From Marinicella sediminis (lineage in GTDB: Bacteria; Pseudomonadota; Gammaproteobacteria; Xanthomonadales; Marinicellaceae): DNA of 64,000 nucleotides. The notes below the pieces were generated by a model. It was given only the letters and a program-made list of their open reading frames with translations. It was not told where the DNA came from and searched no databases. Of the stretch, positions 49,276 to 57,376 are shown piece by piece. The stretch's first letter is position 1. Every line of letters starts with the position of its first letter. The DNA lies in assembly GCF_002000055.1 (NCBI RefSeq), contig NZ_MVBD01000014.1, positions 1 through 64,000 of the forward strand, given 5' to 3'. Both the position numbers and the translations under genes were made by a program.

Positions 49276-49939
49276 CGCCTGAATGGGTTTGTTGAAAATA
49301 GTGACACAGAACACCGGTCAGTTTTTGCAGGATGTCGCTGGACGCATTGGGCGGGAATTTATCTTCTTCCTGACTGGCAAATGCCAGTAAACCAAATTCA
49401 GCCTGATTGCCGATGGGTAAAACAATGGCTGAACCAATCTGCTGCTCACCAAACAGGCTGTTCAGCTGTTCCGATTTCAAGCGGCCTGCCAAAGGTTCGG
49501 TTTTCATTTGAAACAGAGAAAACTGCTGCCTGATTGCAGCGGTCATCATGATCAGGTCATCATGCCGGTTATCACCTGCCAGCCCTTCAGGCAGCACCAA
49601 TCGGGTGTGCTCACTGGGAAAACGTTCATGCAGTTGCTCAACAAATGCCGTCAGATAATGGGCTGCCGACACCCCTGTCAGATCGGTGAGCATATCCACC
49701 AGGCGATTCATCAAGGATTCACTTTGCTGGGCATTGCGGATCAATTGATTCAATTGCTTATTCAGGACCTGATTTTTGTCTTGCAAGATACGCAGCTGAT
49801 GAGTGGTCAGGTTGGTCAGCTGACCTTTGGGCGAGGTCACTTTCAGCTGATTAAGCAATTGCGGGTGTTCGGCAAAAAATTCCGGATGGCTCTCCAGATA
49901 GGCTTTGATGTCTGTGGCTTTGATTTCTGACTCACTCAT
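49253..49939 (-). CDS. DUF484 family protein
   Basis: A 228-residue cytoplasmic protein of the DUF484 family. The N-terminus IKAYLESHPEFFAEHPQLLNQL is the family signature, a coiled segment (LRILQDKNQVLNKQLNQLIR) follows, and the C-terminal part is GAF-like (IGSAIVLPIGNQAEFGLLAFA, SQEEDKFPPNASSDIL). Function is unknown, but it is conserved between dapF and xerC as here. It overlaps dapF by 8 bases. Confidence 0.93.
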   Translation of the reverse strand: MSESEIKATDIKAYLESHPEFFAEHPQLLNQLKVTSPKGQLTNLTTHQLRILQDKNQVLNKQLNQLIRNAQQSESLMNRLVDMLTDLTGVSAAHYLTAFVEQLHERFPSEHTRLVLPEGLAGDNRHDDLIMMTAAIRQQFSLFQMKTEPLAGRLKSEQLNSLFGEQQIGSAIVLPIGNQAEFGLLAFASQEEDKFPPNASSDILQKLTGVLCHYFQQTHSGDETQVMS

Positions 49940-50708
49940 GATTGATTTGTCCTCTGTACACCAATCGGGCCGGGCCCGTTAGTTTGATTTTATCACAGTC
50001 CAGGTCGTAGTTGACCTGCACATCTCCTCCCGGCATGGATACCGTGATCGGGTTGCCGGTACCGAGCAATTGTCCGGCGGCAATGGCGGCGGCACAGGCA
50101 CCGCTGCCGCATGCCAGGGTTTCCCCAACACCCCGCTCAATCACACGGATGCGGATGTGCTGATCATTGATGCGGCTGATGGCTTCGGTATTAACCCCCG
50201 ATTCGTGGACCTGTCTCGCTTGCGCACTGATGGCCGGCAAGTCAGAAGCTTGCAGGTCTTCTGCCACATAAGCCCAATGGGGGTTGCCCAGATTGACATA
50301 ATGCCCGTTTACCCCGGCAATGGTTTGTGCCTGCTGAGTGATTTTTTGTGCCAGCTCAACGCTGATGTGATCCTCATCCTGGTAACTGAGCGTCACTGGC
50401 CCACCGGCACCCATGATGGTTATCGGCTGATCCAGTTCACCCTGGCGGTACAGATAATGAGCAATGGCCCGCTGACCATTTCCACACTGTTCCGCTGCGC
50501 CACCATCGGCATTGTAAAACTGGTATTGGATGCCAGCGGGTTGTTGACTGAGCACAATCAACTGATCGAAGCCCACCCCATAGCGGCGATCGGCCCATTG
50601 CGCAATGAGTGCAGCGTTGAGTGTCAGTGGTGTTGCGCCATCTCGCCAGTCGAGCAACATGAAATCATTGCCCAGGCCATGGAGTTTCTCAAACGCCAAA
50701 CTGATCAA
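49932..50708 (-). CDS. dapF: diaminopimelate epimerase
   Basis: A 258-residue enzyme converting LL- to meso-diaminopimelate for lysine and peptidoglycan synthesis. It starts FEKLHGLGNDFMLLD, and carries both catalytic cysteines in NADGGAAEQCGNGQRAIA and ETLACGSGACAAAIA. The start is a TTG at 50708 that overlaps the stop of lptM (TTGA); there is no ATG at the right place, and family members begin at this point. Confidence 0.97.
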   Translation of the reverse strand: MISLAFEKLHGLGNDFMLLDWRDGATPLTLNAALIAQWADRRYGVGFDQLIVLSQQPAGIQYQFYNADGGAAEQCGNGQRAIAHYLYRQGELDQPITIMGAGGPVTLSYQDEDHISVELAQKITQQAQTIAGVNGHYVNLGNPHWAYVAEDLQASDLPAISAQARQVHESGVNTEAISRINDQHIRIRVIERGVGETLACGSGACAAAIAAGQLLGTGNPITVSMPGGDVQVNYDLDCDKIKLTGPARLVYRGQINHE

Positions 50709-50875
50709 GGGTTGGTTTCCTGGGCGGTTTGGGCGGCCGATTCAGCCGGCTCATCAGGAATGTATAAGTCTCCTTTGTTGCCACAGGCAGTCAATGCCAG
50801 TGCAAAAAATACCACACTGGTGAGGGTTTTGTTGATGGATTTAAGCCATGCGATTACGGGTTGTTTGTTTTTCAT
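50705..50875 (-). CDS. lptM: LptM-like small lipoprotein (LPS translocon maturation chaperone)
   Basis: A 56-residue lipoprotein read directly from the minus strand from the ATG at 50875 (MKNKQPVIAW...). The signal segment TSVVFFALALTAC ends in a lipobox cysteine, followed by GNKGDLYIPDEP, the LptM/YifL signature (G-x-KG-x-LY-x-P). In E. coli, LptM helps oxidative folding of the LptDE translocon in the outer membrane. It is placed just upstream of dapF, as in E. coli, and overlaps its start. Confidence 0.85.
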   Translation of the reverse strand: MKNKQPVIAWLKSINKTLTSVVFFALALTACGNKGDLYIPDEPAESAAQTAQETNP

Positions 50876-50947
50876 GATTGGGGTTACCTGGCGGATCTGT
50901 CACGGTATAATAGAACGCTTTGCTCAGGATAACAAGTCACAGTCATT

Positions 50948-51607
50948 ATGTTAGATTTCATCACCCAAAAAACCGGCGACAACCCCGAACTGCTCATCAT
51001 CTGGCTGCATGGCCTGGGCGCAGATGGCCATGACTTTGAGCCAGTGGTGCCTCAATTCGCCAATCCGGATTGCGCCATCCAGTTTATTTTTCCTCATGCA
51101 CCAGTGCAACCGGTCACCATCAATGGTGGCATGCGCATGCGCTCCTGGTATGACATCAAAATGATGGATATCGGCAAAATGCCCGATGAAGACGGTATCC
51201 GCGAATCTGAACAACGGGTTATGGAATTGCTCAATGCCCAAATCGATGCCGGCTTCAAGCCCGCACAAATCATCCTCGCAGGTTTTTCTCAGGGTGGTGC
51301 CATTGCACTGCATACCGCAGTGCGTATGAAACACAAACTGGCTGGCGTGATCGCCCTCAGTTGTTACCTGCCCATGAATGATCGGCTCACCACTGAACAA
51401 TCTGGAGCCAACCTTGAAACCCCATTTTTCATCGGTCATGGCAGTTTTGATCCGGTGGTACCCATGGACCTGGGTAAAAGCGCCTATGAAACCCTCAGTG
51501 CCGCCGGCTACCCAGTCAGTTGGCATGAGTATCCGTTGCAACATGGCGTATCCATGGATGAACTGGAAGACATCAAACGCTTTGTTTTGGGGTTGAATCG
51601 CACTTGA
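50948..51607 (+). CDS. carboxylesterase (alpha/beta hydrolase fold 2)
   Basis: A 219-residue cytoplasmic esterase. Features are LLIIWLHGLGADGHDFEPVV, the RSWYDIKMMD segment, the nucleophile elbow ILAGFSQGGAIALHTA, the acid in FIGHGSFDPVVPM and the histidine in LQHGVSMDEL. This matches the EstB/acyl-protein thioesterase-like family of proteobacteria. The ATG at 50948 begins close to family alignments. Its stop overlaps the birA start (TTGA). Confidence 0.93.
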   Translation: MLDFITQKTGDNPELLIIWLHGLGADGHDFEPVVPQFANPDCAIQFIFPHAPVQPVTINGGMRMRSWYDIKMMDIGKMPDEDGIRESEQRVMELLNAQIDAGFKPAQIILAGFSQGGAIALHTAVRMKHKLAGVIALSCYLPMNDRLTTEQSGANLETPFFIGHGSFDPVVPMDLGKSAYETLSAAGYPVSWHEYPLQHGVSMDELEDIKRFVLGLNRT

Positions 51608-52359
51608 GCCATTTAACGGCCAGTCAACAACTGATCGCCCGGCATCACCCTGAAATCCAGGTCGACTGGGTTGAGACCATTGATTCTACCCAATCCAGGG
51701 TTCGACCCAACAGCTTATTGATCAGCGAACACCAGGGTGCCGGTGTCGGCCGCCGGGGCAATCACTGGCTAACCCCGTCAGGTCAGGCCATTTGCCTGTC
51801 ATACCGGTTCACGCTACCGTTGACTGCCAATCAAATGCATGGCTACGCCCTGGTGGTCGGCCTGTCAATTGCCGCCACCATCCGGCACTTTGACCCGACA
51901 GCACAACCTGGCCTTAAATGGCCCAACGACCTGTATCACCAGGGCCAGAAATTTGGCGGTATATTGATCAACCTGCACACCAGCACCAACAACGGACTCG
52001 ACATCACCGTTGGCATTGGCATCAATTGGACGCTTGACCAGACCCAGCTTGACTCAGTGAACCAGCCAGTGACCAACATACCGCTCAAACAGCCACCCGC
52101 CCGCGCTGAATTCATCAGCCAATTGATCACCCGCATCAAGACCAACAACCAACGATTCACACAGCGTGGCTGGCCGGCCTTTCTGTCTGATTGGTTGCCG
52201 CTGGATGTCTTGCTGGACCAGCTGATCACCGTTCAGCAAGATGGACAACAACACCAGGGCTTGTGTCAGGGGGTCGATGAACAAGGGCGGTTACTGGTAT
52301 TGATCGATGGCCGAATGAAGCACTTCTCCGGTGGTCAAGTGAGCGTCAGGGCGATATAA
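51604..52359 (+). CDS. birA: biotin--[acetyl-CoA-carboxylase] ligase (no DNA-binding domain)
   Basis: A 251-residue biotin protein ligase that attaches biotin to acetyl-CoA carboxylase. The catalytic loop is GAGVGRRGNHWLTP and the biotin site includes GLKWPNDLYHQGQKFGGILI; the C-terminal beta-barrel ends RMKHFSGGQVSVRAI. The N-terminal helix-turn-helix of E. coli BirA is missing, so it is not a repressor. The start is a TTG at 51604 overlapping the esterase stop. Confidence 0.93.
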   Translation: MSHLTASQQLIARHHPEIQVDWVETIDSTQSRVRPNSLLISEHQGAGVGRRGNHWLTPSGQAICLSYRFTLPLTANQMHGYALVVGLSIAATIRHFDPTAQPGLKWPNDLYHQGQKFGGILINLHTSTNNGLDITVGIGINWTLDQTQLDSVNQPVTNIPLKQPPARAEFISQLITRIKTNNQRFTQRGWPAFLSDWLPLDVLLDQLITVQQDGQQHQGLCQGVDEQGRLLVLIDGRMKHFSGGQVSVRAI

Positions 52360-52385
52360 TTGCCGTTTTACTCAACCGGCAGCCA

Positions 52386-53045
52386 ATGCGATACCTCTTT
52401 ATAGTTTTGTTGATGGCCAATATTGCGTTCTTTGTCTGGACGCAACGCATTGCCCCGCCGGAAAAGAAAAGCTTTCAGGTGGTTGACCCAGGCGTGAAAG
52501 CCTTGCAACTGGTGGCCGAAGCCGAACCCGACAAACCCACCGAAAGCATCAACAACCAATCCAGCGTCAACGATGACGTCAAACAAATGTGCTTTTCTGC
52601 CGGGCCATTTGACATCGAAGCCAATGTCCATGCTGCCGCTGAGATCGTTAACCCAGTGGTGCTGAAATCCAATATCCGCAAAATCACCACCACCCAGGAA
52701 GCGGGCTACTGGGTATATCTGCCAGCCCTGTCGAGCCGGGCCGAAGCCCTGAAAAAAGGCCGTGAACTGGCTGCTGCTTTTGTTAAAGATTATTATGTGG
52801 TCACCTCGGGAGACAATGAAAATTCGATTTCCCTTGGTCTCTATCGCGAACCTTACAACGCCGACAGCCGGATTGCTGAACTGCAGAAAAAAGGCTTTCA
52901 GGTCAACAAAGAAATCCGCATTGAACAATGGCCGGAATTCTGGTTGGACTTCAGCGTCACTGAAACCCAGCTACCGGGTCTGCCGGATCTCAAAGCCTCA
53001 TACCCTGATGTCAGTCAGAATGAAGTGATCTGCAAAAACAACTGA
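52386..53045 (+). CDS. SPOR-like membrane-anchored protein
   Basis: A 219-residue protein with a signal anchor (MRYLFIVLLMANIAFFVW) and a C-terminal half resembling a SPOR fold: AGYWVYLPALSSRAEALKKG, ELAAAFVKDYYVV, SISLGLYREPYNADSRIAEL and QKKGFQVNKEI. SPOR domains bind peptidoglycan lacking stem peptides. A similar gene follows birA/coaX in related genomes; here coaX is absent between them. The family assignment is from repeat pattern, not certain. Confidence 0.75.
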   Translation: MRYLFIVLLMANIAFFVWTQRIAPPEKKSFQVVDPGVKALQLVAEAEPDKPTESINNQSSVNDDVKQMCFSAGPFDIEANVHAAAEIVNPVVLKSNIRKITTTQEAGYWVYLPALSSRAEALKKGRELAAAFVKDYYVVTSGDNENSISLGLYREPYNADSRIAELQKKGFQVNKEIRIEQWPEFWLDFSVTETQLPGLPDLKASYPDVSQNEVICKNN

Positions 53046-53054
53046 CTCACCAGT

Positions 53055-54089
53055 ATGGCCCGCATCCTGTTCGCCGACACCAGCCACCCCAAACCCTATG
53101 ATTACCAGGACCTGGCCGCACTGGCCATGGGAGGCACCGAATCCAGCCTGCTGCGAACCGCCCGGATTCTGCAAGGCAACGGCCATCAGGTCACGGTGTT
53201 TCAACAAGCCCGCGAACTGGCCGATGAACAACACGGTGTGCGCCTCATCGGCCCTGACCAACTGGACAACACCCAAGCACCGGAACATGTGGTGGTGTTG
53301 CGCAAGTTTCCCCAACTGCTGCGCTTTCAGCAGCAGTTCCCTGAGGCCCGGCTGCACCTGTGGATTCACACCTACAAGAACTGGGAATATGTGCTCAAGC
53401 GCGGCTTTCGGCTGAAACAGCCCTGGCAACTGATCACCAACTCGCACACCCACGCAGCCCATTGTGACCGTCTGTTGCACAAAGGCTTCTTTGGCCGGCT
53501 GTACAGCCTGTTCAAGGCCAGGGTGCCCATCCACACCTGTTACAACCCGATCCCCGCTGAACTGGCCGCAAACCCCAAAACCGAACGCGACCCGAACAAG
53601 CTGCTGTTTCTGTCAGCACCCAACAAAGGCCTGGCCCAGGTGCTCAGAACTTTTCAACAGATCAACCGCCACCTCAAAGGCCTGCAGTTGTACGTCGCCA
53701 ATCCGGGCTACCGCAAAGACCACCCCGAAGACATCCCCAACGTGCATTATCTGGGTGCCCTGCCGGCTGAACAGGTACGCAACCACCTGGCCACCAGCCT
53801 GTGTGTGTTCTACCCGCAAGACAGTTTTGCCGAGACCTTCGGCCTGATCTACGCCGAAGCCAATGCCTTGGGTACCCCGGTGATGGCCCACGACATCGGC
53901 GCAGCCCGCGAAATCCTGCATCCCAACAACCCCCTGATCAAAGCCCACGACAACTACCAGATCACCAAAACCCTGGTCCACTGGCAACGCCAATTGCCCG
54001 AAGTCAGCTACAGAAAGGAGTTCGACGAACCGGCGATTTATCAGCAATGGGCAACGGCGTTGAGTTTGAATTCAAACACCACCCATTGA
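53055..54089 (+). CDS. GT4 family glycosyltransferase
   Basis: A 344-residue glycosyltransferase of the GT-B fold. The N-terminal half has ALAMGGTESSLLRTARILQG (a donor-side GG loop); the C-terminal half has LFLSAPNKGLAQVLRTF, HYLGALPAEQVRNHLATS and ETFGLIYAEANALGTPVMA, with the conserved Glu pair (E-x7-E). An acceptor cannot be named. It follows the SPOR-like gene after 9 bases and may share its transcript; no ribosome site is obvious. Confidence 0.88.
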   Translation: MARILFADTSHPKPYDYQDLAALAMGGTESSLLRTARILQGNGHQVTVFQQARELADEQHGVRLIGPDQLDNTQAPEHVVVLRKFPQLLRFQQQFPEARLHLWIHTYKNWEYVLKRGFRLKQPWQLITNSHTHAAHCDRLLHKGFFGRLYSLFKARVPIHTCYNPIPAELAANPKTERDPNKLLFLSAPNKGLAQVLRTFQQINRHLKGLQLYVANPGYRKDHPEDIPNVHYLGALPAEQVRNHLATSLCVFYPQDSFAETFGLIYAEANALGTPVMAHDIGAAREILHPNNPLIKAHDNYQITKTLVHWQRQLPEVSYRKEFDEPAIYQQWATALSLNSNTTH

Positions 54090-54118
54090 TTCAGCTTTGT
54101 CACAGATGAACAGGGTTT

Positions 54119-54147
54119 AACGTGGACTGAAGTCCACGCTCCAATCT
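54119..54147 (-). repeat. REP-like element, GGAG head plus CTTCAG hairpin
   Basis: On the minus strand TTGGAGCGTGGACTTCAGTC continues CACG: stem CGTGGACT / AGTCCACG around a short loop. It faces the element at 54276 in opposite orientation. Confidence 0.65.
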
Positions 54148-54275
54148 ATCGCTCTGTCACTGCCACATCAAAAACAGACAATGCAAACCAACAACAAAAA
54201 AATTGAATTCCAGGCTAAAAAAATAGGTGCACACCTCAATGCCCCAACAGAGGGCTTTGATATCATTAGCCCTAA

Positions 54276-54320
54276 CATGGAGCGTCGACTTCAGTCGACG
54301 ACATCAGCACAGCTGATCAC
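54276..54320 (+). repeat. REP-like element with two hairpins
   Basis: GGAGCGTCGACTTCAGTCGA begins at 54279 and forms a hairpin (CGTCGACT / AGTCGACG). It is followed by ACATCAGCACAGCTGAT, a second small palindrome (ATCAGC / GCTGAT). Confidence 0.68.
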
Positions 54321-54449
54321 CCGACCCACGAGCCACAACAACCGACGGAAGTCAGCAACATGAAAGACAGGACGAACCGGAAATGTTTCTTTATCTATGG
54401 GATGTGACGATGCGCTTGTTAAAACAACCCACCTAACTCAACCTGGCAT

Positions 54450-54764
54450 TCAGGCCTTTTGAAAAATAAACACCAACGCCAAGGCAGCCACACCTGCAAA
54501 ACCAATACATCGACCAACCAACTGACCATCAATCATCAAGTCATGATTCTCATAGCGCCCAAGCTCTTTTCCACTCAAGTCTTTAACCAGACCTTTTCCG
54601 AAGCTGGCTGTTTTTTCACCATCATTAGAATAAACGAATCCCTCCTCTCCATAGTCGTATTCACCCAGTCGGATGTGTTGCTCCACTTTTAGCCAGCCAA
54701 TTCCATGCCTGGCAAAAGCAATGATCTTTCCATCCTTATCAATTATGGTGTTCATTTCAGGCAT
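54450..54764 (-). CDS. small hypothetical protein with C-terminal membrane helix
   Basis: A 104-residue protein. Short repeats of the type IIDKDGKIIAFARHG, EGFVYSNDGEKTASFGKG and LVKDLSGKELGRYENH resemble a beta-flower or WG-like fold, and the end IGFAGVAALALVFIFQ is a membrane helix. The family is only suggested. The start is unsettled (ATG at 54764 or 54755); neither has a good ribosome site. It begins a group of small unknown genes after two REP-like elements. Confidence 0.55.
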   Translation of the reverse strand: MPEMNTIIDKDGKIIAFARHGIGWLKVEQHIRLGEYDYGEEGFVYSNDGEKTASFGKGLVKDLSGKELGRYENHDLMIDGQLVGRCIGFAGVAALALVFIFQKA

Positions 54765-54819
54765 TGATATCAATTAACTCAAATGATTGATGAATATCGA
54801 ATTTTCAAAAATGGAACCA

Positions 54820-55236
54820 TCAGTGCCCTATGTAAGCGTATAACCTCAGCTTATTGTCATCCGCCACACACTTAAATTGACCCAGTGCATTGATGAAGTC
54901 TTCAATGGCGGTGATGTCCTGCTTGTAAAGCCTGTTCCCTGCTTTGAGGTTATCTCTGGAAATGCAGTCCTCAAACTCTGATGGAAACTCAATCCACTCA
55001 ACCTCTTTGTATAAAATTGGCTCAGCAAAGAAGGGTTTGAAATCAGGCACATCAAAATATGTACTGTTCACCTCTTCTCCATAGACCAATTTGTAATTAA
55101 CAAAAAAACCATCAGCCAATCGGTCACACAACGCAGCAATCAATTTATCCCACTTGGCATCACTCATGAACGAAGCGGAAAACTTGGATTTGATGAGTTT
55201 GTTGATGGCTTGTAAAGATGGTCTGTCGTGCTTCAT
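54820..55236 (-). CDS. hypothetical protein
   Basis: A 138-residue soluble protein, MKHDRPSLQAINKLIKSKFS... with MSDAKWDKLIAALCDRLADG and EPILYKEVEWIEFP. It vaguely resembles DUF6678-type proteins, which I would not assert. Acidic and with several cysteines; its base composition is more AT-rich than the neighbouring housekeeping genes. No function can be named. Immunity-protein-like size and setting are noted but no toxin gene is nearby. Confidence 0.65.
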   Translation of the reverse strand: MKHDRPSLQAINKLIKSKFSASFMSDAKWDKLIAALCDRLADGFFVNYKLVYGEEVNSTYFDVPDFKPFFAEPILYKEVEWIEFPSEFEDCISRDNLKAGNRLYKQDITAIEDFINALGQFKCVADDNKLRLYAYIGH

Positions 55237-55273
55237 TTATTGTTGGTTATGATCCAAGTGAATCAATTGTACA

Positions 55274-55708
55274 TTATGGTTGATCTTCCCTGGAATGGTT
55301 CTTCCTCCACTCCATGATGTATTCACAAATTGGCCATGGCTCATATCCATCCAAACCCCAACACTCGAACCTGTATTCAAATTCATCTTGATGAATGTTC
55401 ATGTCTTGGTGCAGCCTTTTAAACACTTCGTTCTGTGATGGATGCGATTGAAGATGAAATGACACATAATCATTCAAACCCTCGATCAGAAAACAACCCA
55501 ACAAACGCTTTTCAGCCAGTGTGGTGTCTTCGTCTTGATAGAGCTTCAAATATGCTTCCAGCTCTTCGACACGGCAAGCCGTGTATTCAAAATCCTGATC
55601 ATATTGATCAAACCTTGAGGCTGGATCCACACCCAGCTTGCGCAATACGCTGGCAGCGGCATCCATGGTAGGGTATTTGATTTGAGTGTCATCAACCATT
55701 TCGTTCAT
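55274..55708 (-). CDS. hypothetical acidic protein
   Basis: A 144-residue protein, with the start at the ATG at 55708 (or 55699); the longer frame to 55864 would overlap the HD hydrolase gene out of frame and is unlikely. Visible parts: TMDAAASVLRKLGVDPASRF, YLKLYQDEDTTLAEKRLLGC and FECWGLDGYEPWPICEYIME. It is rich in Glu and aromatic residues and has no recognised family. The gap to the HD gene is 13 bases, so they are probably one transcript. Confidence 0.6.
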   Translation of the reverse strand: MNEMVDDTQIKYPTMDAAASVLRKLGVDPASRFDQYDQDFEYTACRVEELEAYLKLYQDEDTTLAEKRLLGCFLIEGLNDYVSFHLQSHPSQNEVFKRLHQDMNIHQDEFEYRFECWGLDGYEPWPICEYIMEWRKNHSREDQP

Positions 55709-55721
55709 CCATCGACATATA

Positions 55722-56243
55722 TCAACTTCGCACCAACCCATCCAACCGCTCCCACAAGTCATCACACAAGCCTTTGCGGAAAACCGCTTGCCTGAACGTC
55801 GGGTGTTCCTGCTGATACATGTTGAGTTTGTCCGTGCGGCCATGGTCCCCACAGGCCTGTACATTGGCCAGGCGGTCGGCGGTTTTCACCAACAGCGCGA
55901 TTTCCAGTTCTCCGGTGACTTCAGCCATCAGCGCATAGGTTTTGAGTTTGCGCTCTTTACGATCCGCTCCGGGCTGATCACTGAGGATGCCCACGGCACC
56001 GGCCACCAATGAACCGAACTTGGTTTCGATTTGTTCGACGGTCACAGCGGTGTCTTCGACCACGTCATGCAGGTAACCAATCACCTGTGCCACATCGCCA
56101 TAAGGTTTCAGCAAGGACACCACCGCATCCAAGTGGTAGGCATAAGGCTGATCGCCATAACGCTGCTCACCGTGGTGTTGGATGGCGAAGTTTCTGGCTT
56201 GTTCCACGATATTCAATGTCTTGCCCCCTTGAGTTCCACTCAT
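55722..56243 (-). CDS. HD domain hydrolase (RelA/SpoT-hydrolase/MESH1-like)
   Basis: A 173-residue metal-dependent phosphohydrolase of the small SpoT-hydrolase type. The HD motif residues are in YAYHLDAVVSLL (His), VIGYLHDVVEDTAV (His-Asp) and LLVKTADRLANVQACGDH (Asp). Such proteins may hydrolyse (p)ppGpp; this is a family inference. Start options are the ATG at 56243 and a TTG closer in with a GGGGG-containing ribosome site. A decayed, shortened copy lies at 60537-60909. Confidence 0.9.
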   Translation of the reverse strand: MSGTQGGKTLNIVEQARNFAIQHHGEQRYGDQPYAYHLDAVVSLLKPYGDVAQVIGYLHDVVEDTAVTVEQIETKFGSLVAGAVGILSDQPGADRKERKLKTYALMAEVTGELEIALLVKTADRLANVQACGDHGRTDKLNMYQQEHPTFRQAVFRKGLCDDLWERLDGLVRS

Positions 56244-56363
56244 GTCAGATAAACACACGTCGTTAACTGCTCATGTTATCACAGCTGTATCCAGCAGTTT
56301 CAATGAGGAATGATTTCTGAATGGGTCACATGAATGTGATCAAATGTAATTGTGCATTCAACA

Positions 56364-56387
56364 ATATGCAACCTAATGGTTGCATAT
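56364..56387. promoter_or_regulatory. perfect palindrome, likely ArsR operator
   Basis: Arms ATATGCAACC (56364-56373) and GGTTGCATAT (56378-56387) with the centre TAAT. It lies 52 bases upstream of the AHSA1-type gene, whose downstream partner is an ArsR repressor. The form matches sites I recall for ArsR/AHSA1 operons. Confidence 0.75.
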
Positions 56388-56438
56388 AGCTGTTCGCTGT
56401 GCTTTAATAATTTGACTCCATCACACGAGGCACACTCC

Positions 56439-56882
56439 ATGCAAAACATCATCGAACGATCCATCCGTATCCAGGCTTCCAAAGCAGCCATTTATGCCGC
56501 ACTCACTGAAGCTGACAAACTGACCCAATGGTTTCCCAGCAGCGTTGAAGGGGACTTGACCCCGGGCAGTCAGCCGCTGTTTGGCTTTGGCGAACACGGC
56601 AAAAGCCGGGTCAGTATCGTGGCTGCTGAGCCGCATCATTACTTTGCCTATCGCTGGGTTCCGGGGGCCAATCACTGCGAAGGTGATGTCTCGCTGGTGG
56701 CCACCACGCTGGTGGAGTTTCGCATCAGTGAGGCCGAAGGTGGCTTTTGTGAAGTAAAAGTCACCGAATCAGGCTTCAATGAATTACCGGCTGACATCAA
56801 AGCCGATGCATTCAAACAAAACAATCAGGGTTGGGATTACATGGTCAACCGCCTGGAACAATTATTCACTGAGGCCGCCTGA
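56439..56882 (+). CDS. SRPBCC (AHSA1) family protein
   Basis: A 147-residue START-like domain protein of the AHSA1/CalC type. It begins NIIERSIRIQASKAAIYAAL and has KLTQWFPSSVEGDLTPG and GWDYMVNRLEQLFTEAA. Such proteins bind small hydrophobic ligands and are often encoded with an ArsR repressor, as here. The ATG at 56439 has GAGG upstream; the longer frame would run through the operator. Its stop overlaps the arsR start (TGATG). Confidence 0.92.
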   Translation: MQNIIERSIRIQASKAAIYAALTEADKLTQWFPSSVEGDLTPGSQPLFGFGEHGKSRVSIVAAEPHHYFAYRWVPGANHCEGDVSLVATTLVEFRISEAEGGFCEVKVTESGFNELPADIKADAFKQNNQGWDYMVNRLEQLFTEAA

Positions 56883-57214
56883 TGCAGGCTCAGGTATTCA
56901 AAGCCATGGGCGATCCGGCCAGACTGACCTTGTTATCCCGCCTGGCCTCGGGTGAAGGCCACACCATCGGCTCCTTGTCAGAAAACCTCGGCATGAGCCG
57001 CCAGGGAGCGCGCAAACAATTGCAGGTGCTGGTAGCGGCTGAATTGATCGAGTTGCACAAAGTGGGCCGGGAAACCGAGGTCACCATCAACATCGGCCAA
57101 CTGCAACAGGCCAGGGCCTTCATCCGTGAGCTGGAACGCCAGTGGGATCAACGCTTGTCCGCCCTCAAAGCTTTTGTCGAACAGACTGACCCATCATCAG
57201 AAGCTGATGGCTGA
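56882..57214 (+). CDS. ArsR-family transcriptional regulator
   Basis: A 110-residue winged-helix repressor: FKAMGDPARLTLLSRLASGE, LSENLGMSRQGARKQLQVL (recognition helix) and AAELIELHKVGRETEVTI (wing). It lacks an obvious cysteine metal site, so its signal is probably not a metal. It is coupled to the AHSA1 gene and likely represses both from the palindrome at 56364. Confidence 0.93.
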   Translation: MQAQVFKAMGDPARLTLLSRLASGEGHTIGSLSENLGMSRQGARKQLQVLVAAELIELHKVGRETEVTINIGQLQQARAFIRELERQWDQRLSALKAFVEQTDPSSEADG

Positions 57215-57248
57215 ACATGGGTAGTGGCTGTTACGTGATACACAACCC

Positions 57249-57289
57249 CTGGAGGGTCGACTTCAATCGACGACATCAGCGCAGCTGAA
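57249..57289 (+). repeat. REP-like element with two hairpins (diverged)
   Basis: CTGGAGGGTCGACTTCAATC then GACGACATCAGCGCAGCTGA. It is very similar to 54276-54320 in order and spacing, with GGAGGG instead of GGAGCG and one stem mismatch (AATC). Confidence 0.62.
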
Positions 57290-57376
57290 CACTCAACCCT
57301 CAAGCCACTGACAAAACCAACTGACTCGGCTTTCTCGCAGATCAATGTGGTGTGAAGATCTGAGACCAGGACTGCA

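Larger units (their letters stand above)
54090..54449. other. intergenic region with two REP-like elements
   Basis: Two REP-like elements in opposite orientation lie at 54119-54147 and 54276-54320 (listed separately). A 60-codon frame at 54181 has no support. Confidence 0.55.
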
